DNA from: Constantimarinum furrinae
GTDB lineage: Bacteria > Bacteroidota > Bacteroidia > Flavobacteriales > Flavobacteriaceae
Assembly (NCBI RefSeq): GCF_014295415.1
Contig: NZ_CP052909.1
Location: 1,984,001 to 2,048,000, forward strand
Reading direction: 5' to 3'
DNA: 64,000 nt
Under the pieces are notes generated by a model that saw only the letters and a list, made by a program, of their open reading frames with translations, had not been told where the DNA came from and made no database searches. Both the position numbers and the translations under genes were made by a program. Shown in pieces: positions 8,099 through 16,888 of this stretch; positions within the stretch are counted from its first letter, which is position 1; each line of letters opens with the position of its first letter.

Positions 8099-9148
8099 TT
8101 ATATTGCGCTTTTCAGAGCAGATCTTCTTAAAAAAACTTCCATGATCACATAAAACTGAAATGCAAATAATACCGAAGCCAACACTAAATGTAAGGGCTG
8201 CGACAGTATCGGAAAATCGAAGTAATACATGGCGATTCCTGTGGCTGCTTCACCGAGAATGAGTAGCAAGATCCAATTTAGTTTAGAGAGTCCGTAGCCG
8301 TGTTTTCGGTTGTAATACCATAGAAATAAATTCAAAAATAGCACAAGGACAGAAAATGTACGATGGATATAGAAATTCAAATCGGGATTTGATAGCCAAC
8401 TTTCTTTTGCGTCGTACCCTAAAACAGCAACACGCTCGTCTACTAATTGTCGTACCTGAGTTCCCAGAATTACCTGAATTAGTGTAAGCACAACCGCAAT
8501 GATGAGTGCCCACCTCAATATTCCGGATGTCTTATATGTTTGTCGATTTTCTGACGAAACATACAACAGATATAACAGTACGGCAACGATCACCAGAGCC
8601 ATGACCATGTGTACCGTGATCTTTGCAGGGGCCAAGACCGAATACACTACGGTAGCGCCTAACCACGCCTGAAAGCCGAGTAGCACCACAGAGATCCAGG
8701 AAAGGACGGTGATCCATTTTCTTCGTTTCCACTGCCCTAGAGAGAAAATTGCCATAATTAAAATGGCGAGCCCCGATAGAGCTCCCATTAAACGGTTAAT
8801 ATATTCTATCCAGGTATGCCATACGTTAAAAATGGCATAATCGTGTTTGGTATAGGCATTCCAGTTTTCCGCATTATAATTTTCAGAAGTTATAAATGAT
8901 TTGGCCGCTACTTTAAGAGTTTCATCCTTTATAATCACCATACCCTTATTAAATTCTCTGTTCGGTTGCCACTCCAGTTCGGAAGCATCGGTAGGAGGAA
9001 TGTAGTATCCGAAACATTTGGGCCAGTCCGGGCAACCCATTCCGGATCCCGTCATACGGACCATCGCACCGGCAATAATAACCAGAAAGACAAAGATGAG
9101 GGAGATCTTTACCCAGAGGTGGTAGCGGGAATTATTCGTTTTGTTCAT
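8099..9148 (-). CDS. ctaA: Heme A synthase (COX15/CtaA family)
   Basis: A 349-aa polytopic membrane protein that oxidises the C8 methyl of heme O to give heme A for cytochrome aa3-type oxidases. About eight hydrophobic segments are seen. Histidine-bearing helices include HTWIEYINRLMGALSG (about 120), ITVHMVMALVIV (about 178), YIHRTFSVLVLF (about 262) and QPLHLVLASVLF (about 320), giving the expected pairs of heme ligands. GCPDWPKCFGYYIPP in the first periplasmic loop is a family signature. It stands alone here, away from ctaB and cox genes. Confidence 0.94.
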   Translation of the reverse strand: MNKTNNSRYHLWVKISLIFVFLVIIAGAMVRMTGSGMGCPDWPKCFGYYIPPTDASELEWQPNREFNKGMVIIKDETLKVAAKSFITSENYNAENWNAYTKHDYAIFNVWHTWIEYINRLMGALSGLAILIMAIFSLGQWKRRKWITVLSWISVVLLGFQAWLGATVVYSVLAPAKITVHMVMALVIVAVLLYLLYVSSENRQTYKTSGILRWALIIAVVLTLIQVILGTQVRQLVDERVAVLGYDAKESWLSNPDLNFYIHRTFSVLVLFLNLFLWYYNRKHGYGLSKLNWILLLILGEAATGIAMYYFDFPILSQPLHLVLASVLFAFQFYVIMEVFLRRSALKSAI

Positions 9149-9159
9149 AGAATTTGAGG

Positions 9160-9231
9160 TTTCAAAGTTTCAAAGTGTCAAAGTGTCAAATTTTCAAAAT
9201 ATCAGAGTTTCAGAGATTCAAAGTATCAGAG
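9160..9231. repeat. 8-bp-period array, left arm (NNTCAAAG/NNTCAGAG)n
   Basis: Nine consecutive 8-bp units in one phase: TTTCAAAG twice, TGTCAAAG, TGTCAAAT, TTTCAAAA, TATCAGAG, TTTCAGAG, ATTCAAAG, TATCAGAG. Units share TCA(A/G)AG while the first two bases vary. The array lies 15 bp beyond the stop of the four-helix-bundle gene. It is in the opposite orientation to the array at 9625-9656. Confidence 0.85.
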
Positions 9232-9246
9232 TTTTATTTTTCTAAT

Positions 9247-9588
9247 CTAACTTGTAAGCATGCGTTCAATTTCCCGGGTATCCTCATAAATTCTATCAAA
9301 TTTATTTTCATTAATAAAATTCAAATTGAATGCTATCTCCAGTTGAGTTTGAAGTTCGAACAATGAGCTTAAAGAGATGTTTAGAAAACGCAAGTAATCA
9401 TTGGTACCCTTTCTACCAAAACCTTCTGCTATATTGCTTGGTATTGAAACAGCACTTCTATTGATTTGTGATGTTAATCCGTACTGTTCAGACTTTGAAA
9501 ATTTTTTGGTCAACTCATAAATCTTTATAACCAATCCCATCGATTTTTGCCAAATCATTAAACGACGAAAAGTTTTCTCATTGTCCAT
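9247..9588 (-). CDS. Four-helix-bundle protein, S23/23S rRNA intervening-sequence family
   Basis: A 113-aa protein of the four-helix-bundle family PF05635, known from ORFs inside 23S rRNA intervening sequences and related to the Avd accessory protein of diversity-generating retroelements. Hallmarks are the N-terminal RLMIWQKSMGLVIKIYELT, then SAVSIPSNIAEGFGR (about residues 46-60), and YLRFLNISLSSLFELQTQLEIA. Length is standard. No reverse transcriptase, template repeat or rRNA gene is close. It is bounded by inverted arrays of 8-bp units (9160-9231 and 9625-9656), which suggests a discrete element placed between ctaA and the CCA-adding enzyme gene. Confidence 0.9.
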   Translation of the reverse strand: MDNEKTFRRLMIWQKSMGLVIKIYELTKKFSKSEQYGLTSQINRSAVSIPSNIAEGFGRKGTNDYLRFLNISLSSLFELQTQLEIAFNLNFINENKFDRIYEDTREIERMLTS

Positions 9589-9624
9589 TTCTTCTAAGGA
9601 TTTACATTATCACTGTTCAACTCT

Positions 9625-9656
9625 CTTTGCTTCTTTGGATCTTTGCTTCTTTGAGT
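9625..9656. repeat. 8-bp-period array, right arm (CTTTGNNN)n
   Basis: Four 8-bp units in phase: CTTTGCTT, CTTTGGAT, CTTTGCTT, CTTTGAGT. The reverse complement is NNNCAAAG, the same unit as the array at 9160-9231. The two arrays thus form imperfect inverted arms around the four-helix-bundle gene, 37 bp upstream of its start. Confidence 0.8.
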
Positions 9657-9682
9657 CTAAACTACGACACAAAATCTAAAAC

Positions 9683-11104
9683 TTATACCACTGTTAATCC
9701 AAGTTCCTTTCCCTTTTTTAGCATAAGTTCTCTGGCAGCCTCATATTCATTGGGAATATCACCATCGAGAATAGCCTCTTTTATCGCATCTTTTATTACA
9801 CCTATTTCTCGTGATGGTTTTAAGCCGAATGTCTCCATGATCTCTTCACCACTCACCGGAGGTTGAAAATTCCTTACATGATCCCGCTCTTCCACCTCAA
9901 CGATCTTTTCCCTCACCTTTTGAAAATTATTGCGGTATTTTTTGAATTTCTTCGGGTTCTTGGTGGTGATGTCGGCTTCGCACAAGGTCATCAAATCCTC
10001 CACATAGTCCCCGGCATCAAAAATGAGTCGGCGTACCGCACTATCGGTTACTTCTCCTGCCAGTACGATAGGGCGGGAGCTCATAAGTACCATTTTTTGA
10101 ACGAACTTCATTTTATCGTTCAAGGGCATTTTGAGTCGTTTAAATAATTTATAGACCATTTTAGATCCTACAAACTCATGCGCATGAAAGGTCCAGCCTA
10201 TTTTTTTATCAAACTTTTTGGTAGGGGCCTTCCCAATGTCATGAAGTAAGGCAGCCCAACGAAGCCACAGATCGTTAGTGGTTTGGGCGATATTGTCTAC
10301 CACTTCCAAGGTATGCCAGAAGTTGTCCTTATGTAGCTGACCTTCAATCTCTTCTATCCCCTGAAGCGCAACGAGTTCGGGAAAGATATAAGGCAGTAAA
10401 CCTGTTTTGTGCAGCAATGCAAATCCCTTGGATGGTACATCGGCCATGAGGATCTTGTTGATTTCGTCTACGATCCTTTCTTTAGAAATAATTTCGATTC
10501 GGTCTTTGTTCCGCGCAATGGCGTCCAGTGATTCCTTTTCAATGGTAAAATTGAGCTGTGTGGCAAAGCGAATTGCCCGTAGCATTCGCAATGGATCGTC
10601 ACTGTACGTAATATCGGGGTCAAGAGGAGTACGAATTATTTTGTTTTCAAGGTCTTCGATCCCATGAAAAGGATCCAGGAGTTCACCATAAGAACCCTCA
10701 TTTAAGCTAATTGCCAATGCATTAATTGTAAAATCCCTCCGGTTTTGGTCATCCTCTAAGGTACCGTCTTCAACTACCGGGTTCCGGCTGTCCCGATTAT
10801 AGGATTCTTTTCTTGCCCCCACAAACTCTATTTCGAGACCCTGTGTCCTCAACATGGCTGTGCCATAGGTCTTAAAAACAGAAACTTTTGGCTTTTCATG
10901 AAGTAACTGGGCTGTTTTACGCGCCAGATCAATGCCGCTGCCAATAGCAACCACATCGATATCCTTTGCTTCACCACGATTTAGTAAATGATCCCGCACA
11001 AACCCACCTATGACATAACATTCCACGTCAAGGGTTTTAGCAGCCTGAGAGAGAATATTAAATACGGGATGATCCAGTGCGGACTTGTAGTTATTTTGAC
11101 TCAA
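9683..11104 (-). CDS. CCA tRNA nucleotidyltransferase with HD domain
   Basis: A 473-aa enzyme of the class II nucleotidyltransferase family that builds or repairs the 3'-CCA end of tRNA. The head domain has [10 protein letters not shown] (about 29-38) and the metal-binding pair D48/D50 in KDIDVVAIG. The neck/RNA-binding motif is [13 protein letters not shown] (about 167). A C-terminal HD domain is marked by [11 protein letters not shown] (about 285), as in bacterial enzymes with phosphohydrolase activity. The next gene upstream is tsaC-like, another tRNA gene, 34 bp away, so the pair is likely co-transcribed. It could be labelled cca or pcnB-like; the single nucleotidyltransferase here argues for CCA addition. 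Confidence 0.93.
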   Translation of the reverse strand: MSQNNYKSALDHPVFNILSQAAKTLDVECYVIGGFVRDHLLNRGEAKDIDVVAIGSGIDLARKTAQLLHEKPKVSVFKTYGTAMLRTQGLEIEFVGARKESYNRDSRNPVVEDGTLEDDQNRRDFTINALAISLNEGSYGELLDPFHGIEDLENKIIRTPLDPDITYSDDPLRMLRAIRFATQLNFTIEKESLDAIARNKDRIEIISKERIVDEINKILMADVPSKGFALLHKTGLLPYIFPELVALQGIEEIEGQLHKDNFWHTLEVVDNIAQTTNDLWLRWAALLHDIGKAPTKKFDKKIGWTFHAHEFVGSKMVYKLFKRLKMPLNDKMKFVQKMVLMSSRPIVLAGEVTDSAVRRLIFDAGDYVEDLMTLCEADITTKNPKKFKKYRNNFQKVREKIVEVEERDHVRNFQPPVSGEEIMETFGLKPSREIGVIKDAIKEAILDGDIPNEYEAARELMLKKGKELGLTVV

Positions 11105-11138
11105 ATTTTTATGATTTTTACAGTGAATTCACGAGTAT

Positions 11139-11699
11139 TTATTCGCGAATAACTGTTACGGTTCCATCTGCTTTCAACTTAATAATAGCGGAAGGTTTCC
11201 CCGTTTTTCTATCCTGCTGCAAATTTACGACATAGTCTACGCCCTCCAAAATCCCGGTGCTTATTTCTTTAAAACTCTGGGGTGTTTTTTCACCACTGAA
11301 ATTTGCTGAAGTGGAAACGATTGGTCGCCTGAACTTGCGAATGAGTTGTTTACAAAAATCATCTTTCACAACCCGAATGGCCAATGAATTATCTTCGGCA
11401 ATAAGTGTTTCTGAAATACGGATCGGGTTGTCGTATATAATGGTCGTGGGCTTAACGGCATATTTTAGAATGTCATACGCCACTTCCGGTACATTTTCTA
11501 CATGAAACTCCAGCATTTTAAAATCGTGTACCAGACAGATAAGGGATTTTTTATCCGACCGTTTCTTTAGCTGAAACACCCGCTCTATGGCAGCGGGGTT
11601 TGTAGCGTCGCAACCTATTCCCCATACCGTATCGGTAGGATATAAAATTAGTCCGCCGCGCTTTAAAACCTGTAATGCATTTTCAATTTCGATGTTCAT
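11139..11699 (-). CDS. L-threonylcarbamoyladenylate synthase (TsaC/Sua5/YrdC)
   Basis: A 186-aa YrdC-domain enzyme that makes threonylcarbamoyl-AMP from threonine, bicarbonate and ATP for the t6A37 tRNA modification. Motifs: YPTDTVWGIGCDA (about 20-32), the basic loop KKRSDKKSLICLV (about 44-56), and STSANFSGEKTP (about 129-140). The length fits TsaC rather than the longer Sua5. Its first 17 bp overlap the end of the upstream glycosyltransferase gene. It is therefore probably translated from an mRNA shared with the envelope-glycan genes. Confidence 0.95.
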   Translation of the reverse strand: MNIEIENALQVLKRGGLILYPTDTVWGIGCDATNPAAIERVFQLKKRSDKKSLICLVHDFKMLEFHVENVPEVAYDILKYAVKPTTIIYDNPIRISETLIAEDNSLAIRVVKDDFCKQLIRKFRRPIVSTSANFSGEKTPQSFKEISTGILEGVDYVVNLQQDRKTGKPSAIIKLKADGTVTVIRE

Positions 11700-12603
11700 G
11701 TACTGTTCTTGGTTTTTGTTTGTGTCTTAATGATTCTGAAGAAGGATCTGCCTTTAGAAGCACCGAAAGCAGATACCATTTTTTTGGTTTTAACAGTAAA
11801 GCTACCACCAAATATAATCTGATAACAGCATATTTCAGAAAACTGTAATTTTTCCGAAGTACATGCAGATAGGAGATATATCCTTCCTTATTTATGGCAA
11901 CCGATTTCCCTATGCTTTTCCCCTGAAAGTGTAATACCTTGGCTTCCGGAACCAAAAAGGAATCATAGCCCTGTTTTTTTAGTCTGTAGCAGATATCCAT
12001 CTCTTCCCAATATAAAAAAACACGGGTATCAAAGCCTCCAACTTTTAAGAATGCTTCAGACCTAAAGAATAAGAAAGCGCCGTTTACCCAGTCTACTTTC
12101 AGGGGTTTTTGGTATTCGTTTTTTCGTTTCGGATAGCGTTTCGGGTTGATCTTTTCCAGAAATCCTCTTCCGAATAAAAAGCGCCTTAGTCCTTTATTGT
12201 GATCAAAAGAAGGGACAAAGTTGTGGTGTTCATCATAATTCTGAGCGGTACATACTCCAACTTGAGGATGCTGGTCCATAAAGTCCTTCAGGATCGACAA
12301 ACAATCGTTAAGCAGCATGGCATCATTATTCAGAAATAAAAAATATTTGGCTTTAGCGAACTGCACCCCAAACATATTTCCCCCGCCAAAGCCGGTATTG
12401 ATGTCGCTGCGGTATAACTTAATGTTATCTTTCTTCGGAAAGTGAGTCTTTAAATGTATGTAATCGTCCGGCTCCGAATTGTTATCCACCACTATAATAT
12501 CGTAAGAAATAGGTTCTGAAGTTCGTTTCACGACCGTGTCGATGCACTCCAATGTATAATTTGACGTATTGTAATTGATGATTATAACCGCAATATCCGT
12601 CAT
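11683..12603 (-). CDS. Glycosyltransferase family 2
   Basis: A 306-aa GT-A fold inverting glycosyltransferase. The N-terminal IAVIIINYNTSNYTLECI and IIVVDNNSEPDD are the nucleotide-sugar-binding region, and FLNNDAMLL (about 95) is the DxD-like metal site. VDWVNGAFLFFRSEAF...VFLYWEEMDICYRLKKQG resembles WbbL/rhamnosyltransferase-type GT2 proteins. The last ~45 residues after a short hydrophobic stretch (YLVVALLL) are basic, suggesting membrane association. It follows the GT4 gene by 3 bp and overlaps tsaC by 17 bp. Confidence 0.92.
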   Translation of the reverse strand: MTDIAVIIINYNTSNYTLECIDTVVKRTSEPISYDIIVVDNNSEPDDYIHLKTHFPKKDNIKLYRSDINTGFGGGNMFGVQFAKAKYFLFLNNDAMLLNDCLSILKDFMDQHPQVGVCTAQNYDEHHNFVPSFDHNKGLRRFLFGRGFLEKINPKRYPKRKNEYQKPLKVDWVNGAFLFFRSEAFLKVGGFDTRVFLYWEEMDICYRLKKQGYDSFLVPEAKVLHFQGKSIGKSVAINKEGYISYLHVLRKNYSFLKYAVIRLYLVVALLLKPKKWYLLSVLLKADPSSESLRHKQKPRTVHEHRN

Positions 12604-12606
12604 CCC

Positions 12607-13674
12607 TTATTCTAAAATATGTTTATACACTTGCAAATATTGTTTCGCTGTTTCGTCCCAGTTAAAACTTTTTGCGCGTTCCACATACCAATTCTCGTAG
12701 AAGGTTGGATTTTCACGGTACTTTTTCATGCCTTCATTAAAAACGTCAAGCATATATTGTGGATCGTAATAATCCCAATAGAACGAATGTACGCCGCCTA
12801 TTTCGGGGAGGGAGGTATTCTTTGACAAGAATACAGGTTTTCCAAACCGCATGGCTTCAATAGGAGGAATCCCGAAGCCTTCACGATGAGACGGAAAAAC
12901 AAAGGCTTCGCAATGCTGCAGATAATACTGCTTTTCCATATCTTCTATCTTTCCCGTTTGCATCACTCTGTCCTGCATTCCGTAGGAAGCGACCAGAGCA
13001 CTTAGTTTATCGGCATAGATAGATCGGTTGTTTCCTGAAAGCACCAGATGGTGATCGGGCATAAGTTTGAGCATTTCGACCAATGCAATAAAATTCTTGC
13101 GCTCACTAAAATCTCCAATGGAGAATAAGAAGGGTTTAGATGGAATCTTTGCAGGTTCGTAATCTTCAGGCAGCGTAATATCGGTAATGGTATTTCCGTT
13201 GTGGATCACATATTCGGGTACTTCAGGGACCTTAAAATGGCGATGCATATCGAGTTTTGCAAATTGAGAAATATAGACTATCGCATTACTTCGTTCCAGT
13301 TTTTTTGCGAACTTCTCCCGTAGTTTTTGTTGTAATTCTGAAGTGCCTTCCGTTAAAAAATGTATGTCGTGAACCGTTAGCACATAAGGGATATTAAAAA
13401 AAGGTTCGATCTTGATATTCTGATTTAAACTATGCCAGAGCTCGTATTTGGTTTTAATCCGGAAGGGTTTATGACGGGTAATGCTTCTGTATTTTTTATA
13501 TTCGAATTTCTCTCCAAAATCTTCTTTGGCCGAGGCAACGTCTTTTACGTGAAGAATAAACTGATAGCCGGGAGTTTCAAGTCGTGAAAATGCCTTGATG
13601 AGGTGAAAATTAAACTGCCCGAAGCCGGAAAATTTATTTTTAAGATTGTGAGATTCTAAGAAAATTCGCTTCAT
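12607..13674 (-). CDS. Glycosyltransferase family 4 (GT-B)
   Basis: A 355-aa GT-B transferase. I choose the ATG at 13674, because the longer in-frame start overlaps the upstream gene and the protein then begins with the family-typical MKRIFLESHNL. Donor-site motifs: FLFSIGDFSERKNF (about 178), then AFVFPSHREGFGIPPIEAM (about 266) with the E-x7-E pair in HREGFGIPPIEA. The N-terminal half has LTVHDIHFL. It transfers a sugar with retention of configuration. Its position between two GT2 genes with 2-3 bp gaps makes a single operon likely. Confidence 0.93.
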   Translation of the reverse strand: MKRIFLESHNLKNKFSGFGQFNFHLIKAFSRLETPGYQFILHVKDVASAKEDFGEKFEYKKYRSITRHKPFRIKTKYELWHSLNQNIKIEPFFNIPYVLTVHDIHFLTEGTSELQQKLREKFAKKLERSNAIVYISQFAKLDMHRHFKVPEVPEYVIHNGNTITDITLPEDYEPAKIPSKPFLFSIGDFSERKNFIALVEMLKLMPDHHLVLSGNNRSIYADKLSALVASYGMQDRVMQTGKIEDMEKQYYLQHCEAFVFPSHREGFGIPPIEAMRFGKPVFLSKNTSLPEIGGVHSFYWDYYDPQYMLDVFNEGMKKYRENPTFYENWYVERAKSFNWDETAKQYLQVYKHILE

Positions 13675-13676
13675 GG

Positions 13677-14438
13677 TCAGTCGATTTTGCGATAAAGGAG
13701 CCATAAATTCACATAGCGCTTAAACACCGAAAAAGCGCTAACATAGGCTAAGATAAAACCTTCTTTCCCATCCAGTATCCCCAATTGCAGTAAATATTGA
13801 TTCCAGAACCTGTAAAAGGGTCTAAAGAGAAAATGAAACAGTGTGGGTCGCTTCTTTTTTGCATACAGCATGCGGGCCTGTAAAGCGCTGTAGGCATGCA
13901 TTTTTGCCGTATAATCGTCGAAACTGGTATAGGTATAATGCGGCAGATGTTCTTTAAAGGTATTTGTTTTACCACGGGTTTCGAGTGTTTCGTGCACGAG
14001 ATTCGAATTGTAATTGCAGTGTTCCTTATTAAAAACCCTCACCACGGCATCGTTTTGGAGTCCGCTGTATTTTATTCGTTTCCCCATAAACCAGAAATCG
14101 CGCTTTACGAAATAGGCTATGGCCTTCGGATCTTTAAGAGTTTTCAGGATCTCTTCGGAAAGTTGATCGGTTACTTCTTCATCTAGGTCGAAAAAGGTGA
14201 CCCAGTGGTTTTTGGCTTTCGAAAGGGCGAAATTCTTCTGTGCTGAAAAATTATCGAAGGTGCGTTGATACACCGTTACTTTTTCATATTTTGAAGCCAG
14301 AGCAACCGTGTCGTCACTGCTGAAGGAATCTACAATAATGATCTCCTCGGCAAACCAAAGACTCTTAATATAGCTATCCACGTGAGAAGCTTCGTTAAGG
14401 GTAATGGCGAGGGCCGTAATTTTTACAGGAATTTCCAA
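13677..14438 (-). CDS. Glycosyltransferase family 2, WaaE-like
   Basis: A 253-aa GT2 enzyme of the LPS core beta-1,4-glucosyltransferase (WaaE/KdtX) type. Motifs: ALAITLNEASHVDSYIKSL (about 8), IIIVDSFSSDDTVALA (about 33), QKNFALSKA, and the metal-binding WVTFFDLDEEV (DLDE, about 79). The C-terminal segment FRPFYRFWNQYLLQLGILDG is shared, in altered form, with the GT2 at 16097-16834, so the two are paralogues. It is the first gene of the minus-strand run reaching to cca. A plus-strand deacetylase diverges from it. Confidence 0.92.
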   Translation of the reverse strand: MEIPVKITALAITLNEASHVDSYIKSLWFAEEIIIVDSFSSDDTVALASKYEKVTVYQRTFDNFSAQKNFALSKAKNHWVTFFDLDEEVTDQLSEEILKTLKDPKAIAYFVKRDFWFMGKRIKYSGLQNDAVVRVFNKEHCNYNSNLVHETLETRGKTNTFKEHLPHYTYTSFDDYTAKMHAYSALQARMLYAKKKRPTLFHFLFRPFYRFWNQYLLQLGILDGKEGFILAYVSAFSVFKRYVNLWLLYRKID

Positions 14439-14498
14439 TCGCAGTCGGTCGTTTGGGTAAAAGTAATAATTTTACAAGGATTAATCTTATAAATCAGC

Positions 14499-15203
14499 AT
14501 GTCGAAACTTCCGGTTTTAATGTATCACAATGTTTCTCTTACAGAAAGTAAGGGACTAACCATAAATGTTAAGAAACTAGAGGCTCAGTTTCAATATCTT
14601 TCAGATAAAAAGTATCGCTCGTATCACTTTTCAGAATTGATGAGTTTAGACCAGTTACCTGCTCAAAAGAATGTGGTCATTACCTTCGATGATGCTTATG
14701 TGAGTCAGTTGGAGTACGCCGTCCCATTATTAAAAAAGTACGAACTTAAAGCGACCTTCTTTGTACCCCTCTACTATTTAGGGAAAACCGATGCCTGGAA
14801 TACGGCAACTCTACCGATTATGACGGCAGAACAGCTGCATTTGCTCGATCCTTCGGTAATAGAGCTGGGGTATCATTCGTATGCCCATCAAAAGTACGAT
14901 GAGCTTTCGGTAGCAGAGATCGAAGCAGATACGAAGCAGTGTTTTGAAGCCGTCGACGATCACAGTTTAGAATTTACTAAGGTACTGGCGTATCCCTACG
15001 GAAAATACCCTCGGGAACATTCAGCAAAAAAACTTTTTTTTGAACAATTAAAGCAGGAACAATTTCAACTGGGACTACGTATTGGAAACCGGATAAATGT
15101 TTTTCCGTTTAAAGATCCCTTCGAGATCCAGCGTTTGGATATTAAAGGGGAGTACAGCTTGGGGAAATTTAAAAGAAAATTGAAATTCGGGAAATTTCTT
15201 TAG
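14499..15203 (+). CDS. Polysaccharide deacetylase (NodB homology domain)
   Basis: A 234-aa carbohydrate esterase family 4 protein. VLMYHNVS opens the domain. The catalytic base/metal aspartates are in VVITFDDAYVSQL (about 56-69), the metal histidines in ELGYHSYAHQKYD (HxxxH, about 126), and AYPYGKYP is motif 3. There is no signal peptide, so it likely works in the cytoplasm on a nucleotide- or lipid-linked sugar, or on a glycan intermediate. It is divergent from the GT2 at 13677 and convergent with a lipoprotein gene, inside the glycan cluster. Confidence 0.92.
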   Translation: MSKLPVLMYHNVSLTESKGLTINVKKLEAQFQYLSDKKYRSYHFSELMSLDQLPAQKNVVITFDDAYVSQLEYAVPLLKKYELKATFFVPLYYLGKTDAWNTATLPIMTAEQLHLLDPSVIELGYHSYAHQKYDELSVAEIEADTKQCFEAVDDHSLEFTKVLAYPYGKYPREHSAKKLFFEQLKQEQFQLGLRIGNRINVFPFKDPFEIQRLDIKGEYSLGKFKRKLKFGKFL

Positions 15204-15215
15204 ATCCCTGTGCTA

Positions 15216-16052
15216 TTATTCATATAGATATTGTGTAACACCATTTCCGACGGATCTAAATCGCTTATCAGGTAAATTATTAGAGTGGTATTCATAACTG
15301 TAGCTCAAATCATCAATACCAAGGTCCGAATGCGTGCTTGTTCTTGAAACTAGATTATTGACATTTCTGTAGTCATCCAGATCTTCCATCAGGACATTGG
15401 TACCTTTCATGATCTTTATATATTCTTGAATCTTACCAAAGTTGAGAAAGGCGTCAGTACGGTATGGATTTACCTTTGAGTCGTAGCTGTAATTTATAGT
15501 TCTGCTGCTATTTCTGGTTTTTGAAATTAAATTTCCGTTTTCGTATTCCATATCAAGAATCAAGTTCTTATACTCGTAATAAACAATTCTTCCATCTTGA
15601 TTCATTTTTACAACCTTATCTTCATTGGGAAGAGGACTGTCAAAGACAACGGTGTCATTAATATATTCAATTGTATAAATATTTAACGGACAATCCCCTT
15701 CACCTGTAATTGCGTCTATGCGGTTTAGATCGTCATAGCTGAAATTTAGAATTATATAGCAGGTAAAACCACTTCCCTGATCTATATAACTTTCTGTATA
15801 TCGGGTTATTACACCGTTCGTCGCCTCCAGCTGGATCTCGCGATCGGACATACTGCCTGAAGCATTAAATACCTCCGTGAATCCGGTTAGAATATTATTG
15901 TCATAGGTAAGCGCTGTTGTTCCACTCACCCCGTTGATCATCAAATTCGTTCCAATTAGAACAGCAGGATTTGAAGTTGGTGCTTCGTCATCAGAACTAT
16001 TACATGACAACAAAATAAACAAGCAGGAAATTAAAAAAATAAACCTGGTCAT
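15216..16052 (-). CDS. Lipoprotein of unknown function
   Basis: A 278-aa protein with a lipoprotein signal peptide: MTRFIFLISCLFILLSC, lipobox LLSC with Cys17, followed by NSSDDEA. Acidic residues after the Cys may act as a Bacteroidota surface-export signal, but this is an inference. The body is rich in Tyr, Asn and Asp with repeated short beta-strand text (YEYKNL, YSYDSK, YSYEYH), reminiscent of YD/RHS-like repeat proteins common in Flavobacteriia. No function is known. It sits among glycan genes, with 12 bp to the convergent deacetylase. Confidence 0.85.
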   Translation of the reverse strand: MTRFIFLISCLFILLSCNSSDDEAPTSNPAVLIGTNLMINGVSGTTALTYDNNILTGFTEVFNASGSMSDREIQLEATNGVITRYTESYIDQGSGFTCYIILNFSYDDLNRIDAITGEGDCPLNIYTIEYINDTVVFDSPLPNEDKVVKMNQDGRIVYYEYKNLILDMEYENGNLISKTRNSSRTINYSYDSKVNPYRTDAFLNFGKIQEYIKIMKGTNVLMEDLDDYRNVNNLVSRTSTHSDLGIDDLSYSYEYHSNNLPDKRFRSVGNGVTQYLYE

Positions 16053-16096
16053 ACGATGCTTTTTATACTAGTCACATAAAAGTACAAAAGGTTGCG

Positions 16097-16834
16097 TTAT
16101 CGCAATCCTTTCCGCAGTAAATATAATTTTACATAACGTTCAAAAACACCATAGGCATTTACTGCCGCCACGGTCATACCCGGCACTCCATCACGAAAAC
16201 CTCCTTTTAAAATAAAGGAACTAAAAAAGCGATAGGTGGGTTTAAAGAACAAGTGAAACCAATTTACTTTTTTACCCTTTTTCTTCAATTGTTCGGCCTG
16301 AGTCCAGGCGTATTGTTCTTTTTTCCGAATATAATTCCCCAGCCCCTTATAGGTGTAGTGAAGCATATGGTTATTCAACGTACCTACGCTGCCTGAACAT
16401 TCCAGTTTTTCATGAACATCTCCCGAGAAACTCGCACCTTCGCGCCGGACCAGTCGAAGTACGTCATCACTATGGTGATAAAGAAACCGATTCATATAAA
16501 AATGCGGAAAATTGAGCTTGTAGCCATGGTGTTTTGGCTGCTGGAGGGTTTGGATAATCTCAGATTCCAAAGAATGGGTAACCCTTTCATCGGCATCCAC
16601 AAACAACACCCAGTCCCCGTTAGCATGTTCTAATGCATAGTTCTTCTGATTGGAAAAATTGTCAAATTTTCGCTGAAGCACCTTATCTGCATATTGCTTT
16701 GAGATCGCAACCGTATCATCGGTGCTGTACGAATCGATCACGATAAGCTCATCGGCAAAAGCTACCGATTTAAGGGCGTCTTCTATATATGACGCCTCGT
16801 TAAAAGCAGGGATTATAACAGTGATCAACGGCAT
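16097..16834 (-). CDS. Glycosyltransferase family 2, WaaE-like (second copy)
   Basis: A 245-aa GT2 related to the enzyme at 13677-14438. ITVIIPAFNEASYIEDAL (about 5), ELIVIDSYSTDDTVAI (about 28), QKNYALEHANGDWVLFVDADERV (DxDE, about 80) and the C-terminal FFKPTYRFFSSFILKGGF are the matching landmarks. It probably adds a hexose to a lipid-linked or LPS-core acceptor at the cytoplasmic membrane face. A -7 box reading TAAGTTTG ends 4 bp upstream of the ATG, predicting a leaderless transcript. The start region is back-to-back with the promoter of the methyltransferase at 16889. Confidence 0.92.
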   Translation of the reverse strand: MPLITVIIPAFNEASYIEDALKSVAFADELIVIDSYSTDDTVAISKQYADKVLQRKFDNFSNQKNYALEHANGDWVLFVDADERVTHSLESEIIQTLQQPKHHGYKLNFPHFYMNRFLYHHSDDVLRLVRREGASFSGDVHEKLECSGSVGTLNNHMLHYTYKGLGNYIRKKEQYAWTQAEQLKKKGKKVNWFHLFFKPTYRFFSSFILKGGFRDGVPGMTVAAVNAYGVFERYVKLYLLRKGLR

Positions 16835-16838
16835 AGTG

Positions 16839-16846
16839 CAAACTTA
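16839..16846 (-). promoter_or_regulatory. -7 promoter box for the GT2 at 16097-16834
   Basis: The minus strand reads TAAGTTTG (TAnnTTTG), 4 bp before the ATG at 16834. Transcription would start at about the first codon. Confidence 0.5.
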
Positions 16847-16857
16847 GTAAATAACTT

Positions 16858-16865
16858 TATCTTTG
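16858..16865 (+). promoter_or_regulatory. -7 promoter box for the methyltransferase at 16889
   Basis: TATCTTTG matches TAnnTTTG exactly, 23 bp before the ATG at 16889. It is only 11 bp from the opposing box at 16839-16846, so polymerases at the two promoters would collide or compete. Confidence 0.55.
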
Positions 16866-16888
16866 CATCAAACCACGAAGCGCCCCTT

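Noticed and set aside
9247-9588. Diversity-generating retroelement (Avd-like gene)
   Set aside because: No reverse transcriptase, template/variable repeat pair or target lectin gene is present in the window; the same holds for the gene at 41150.
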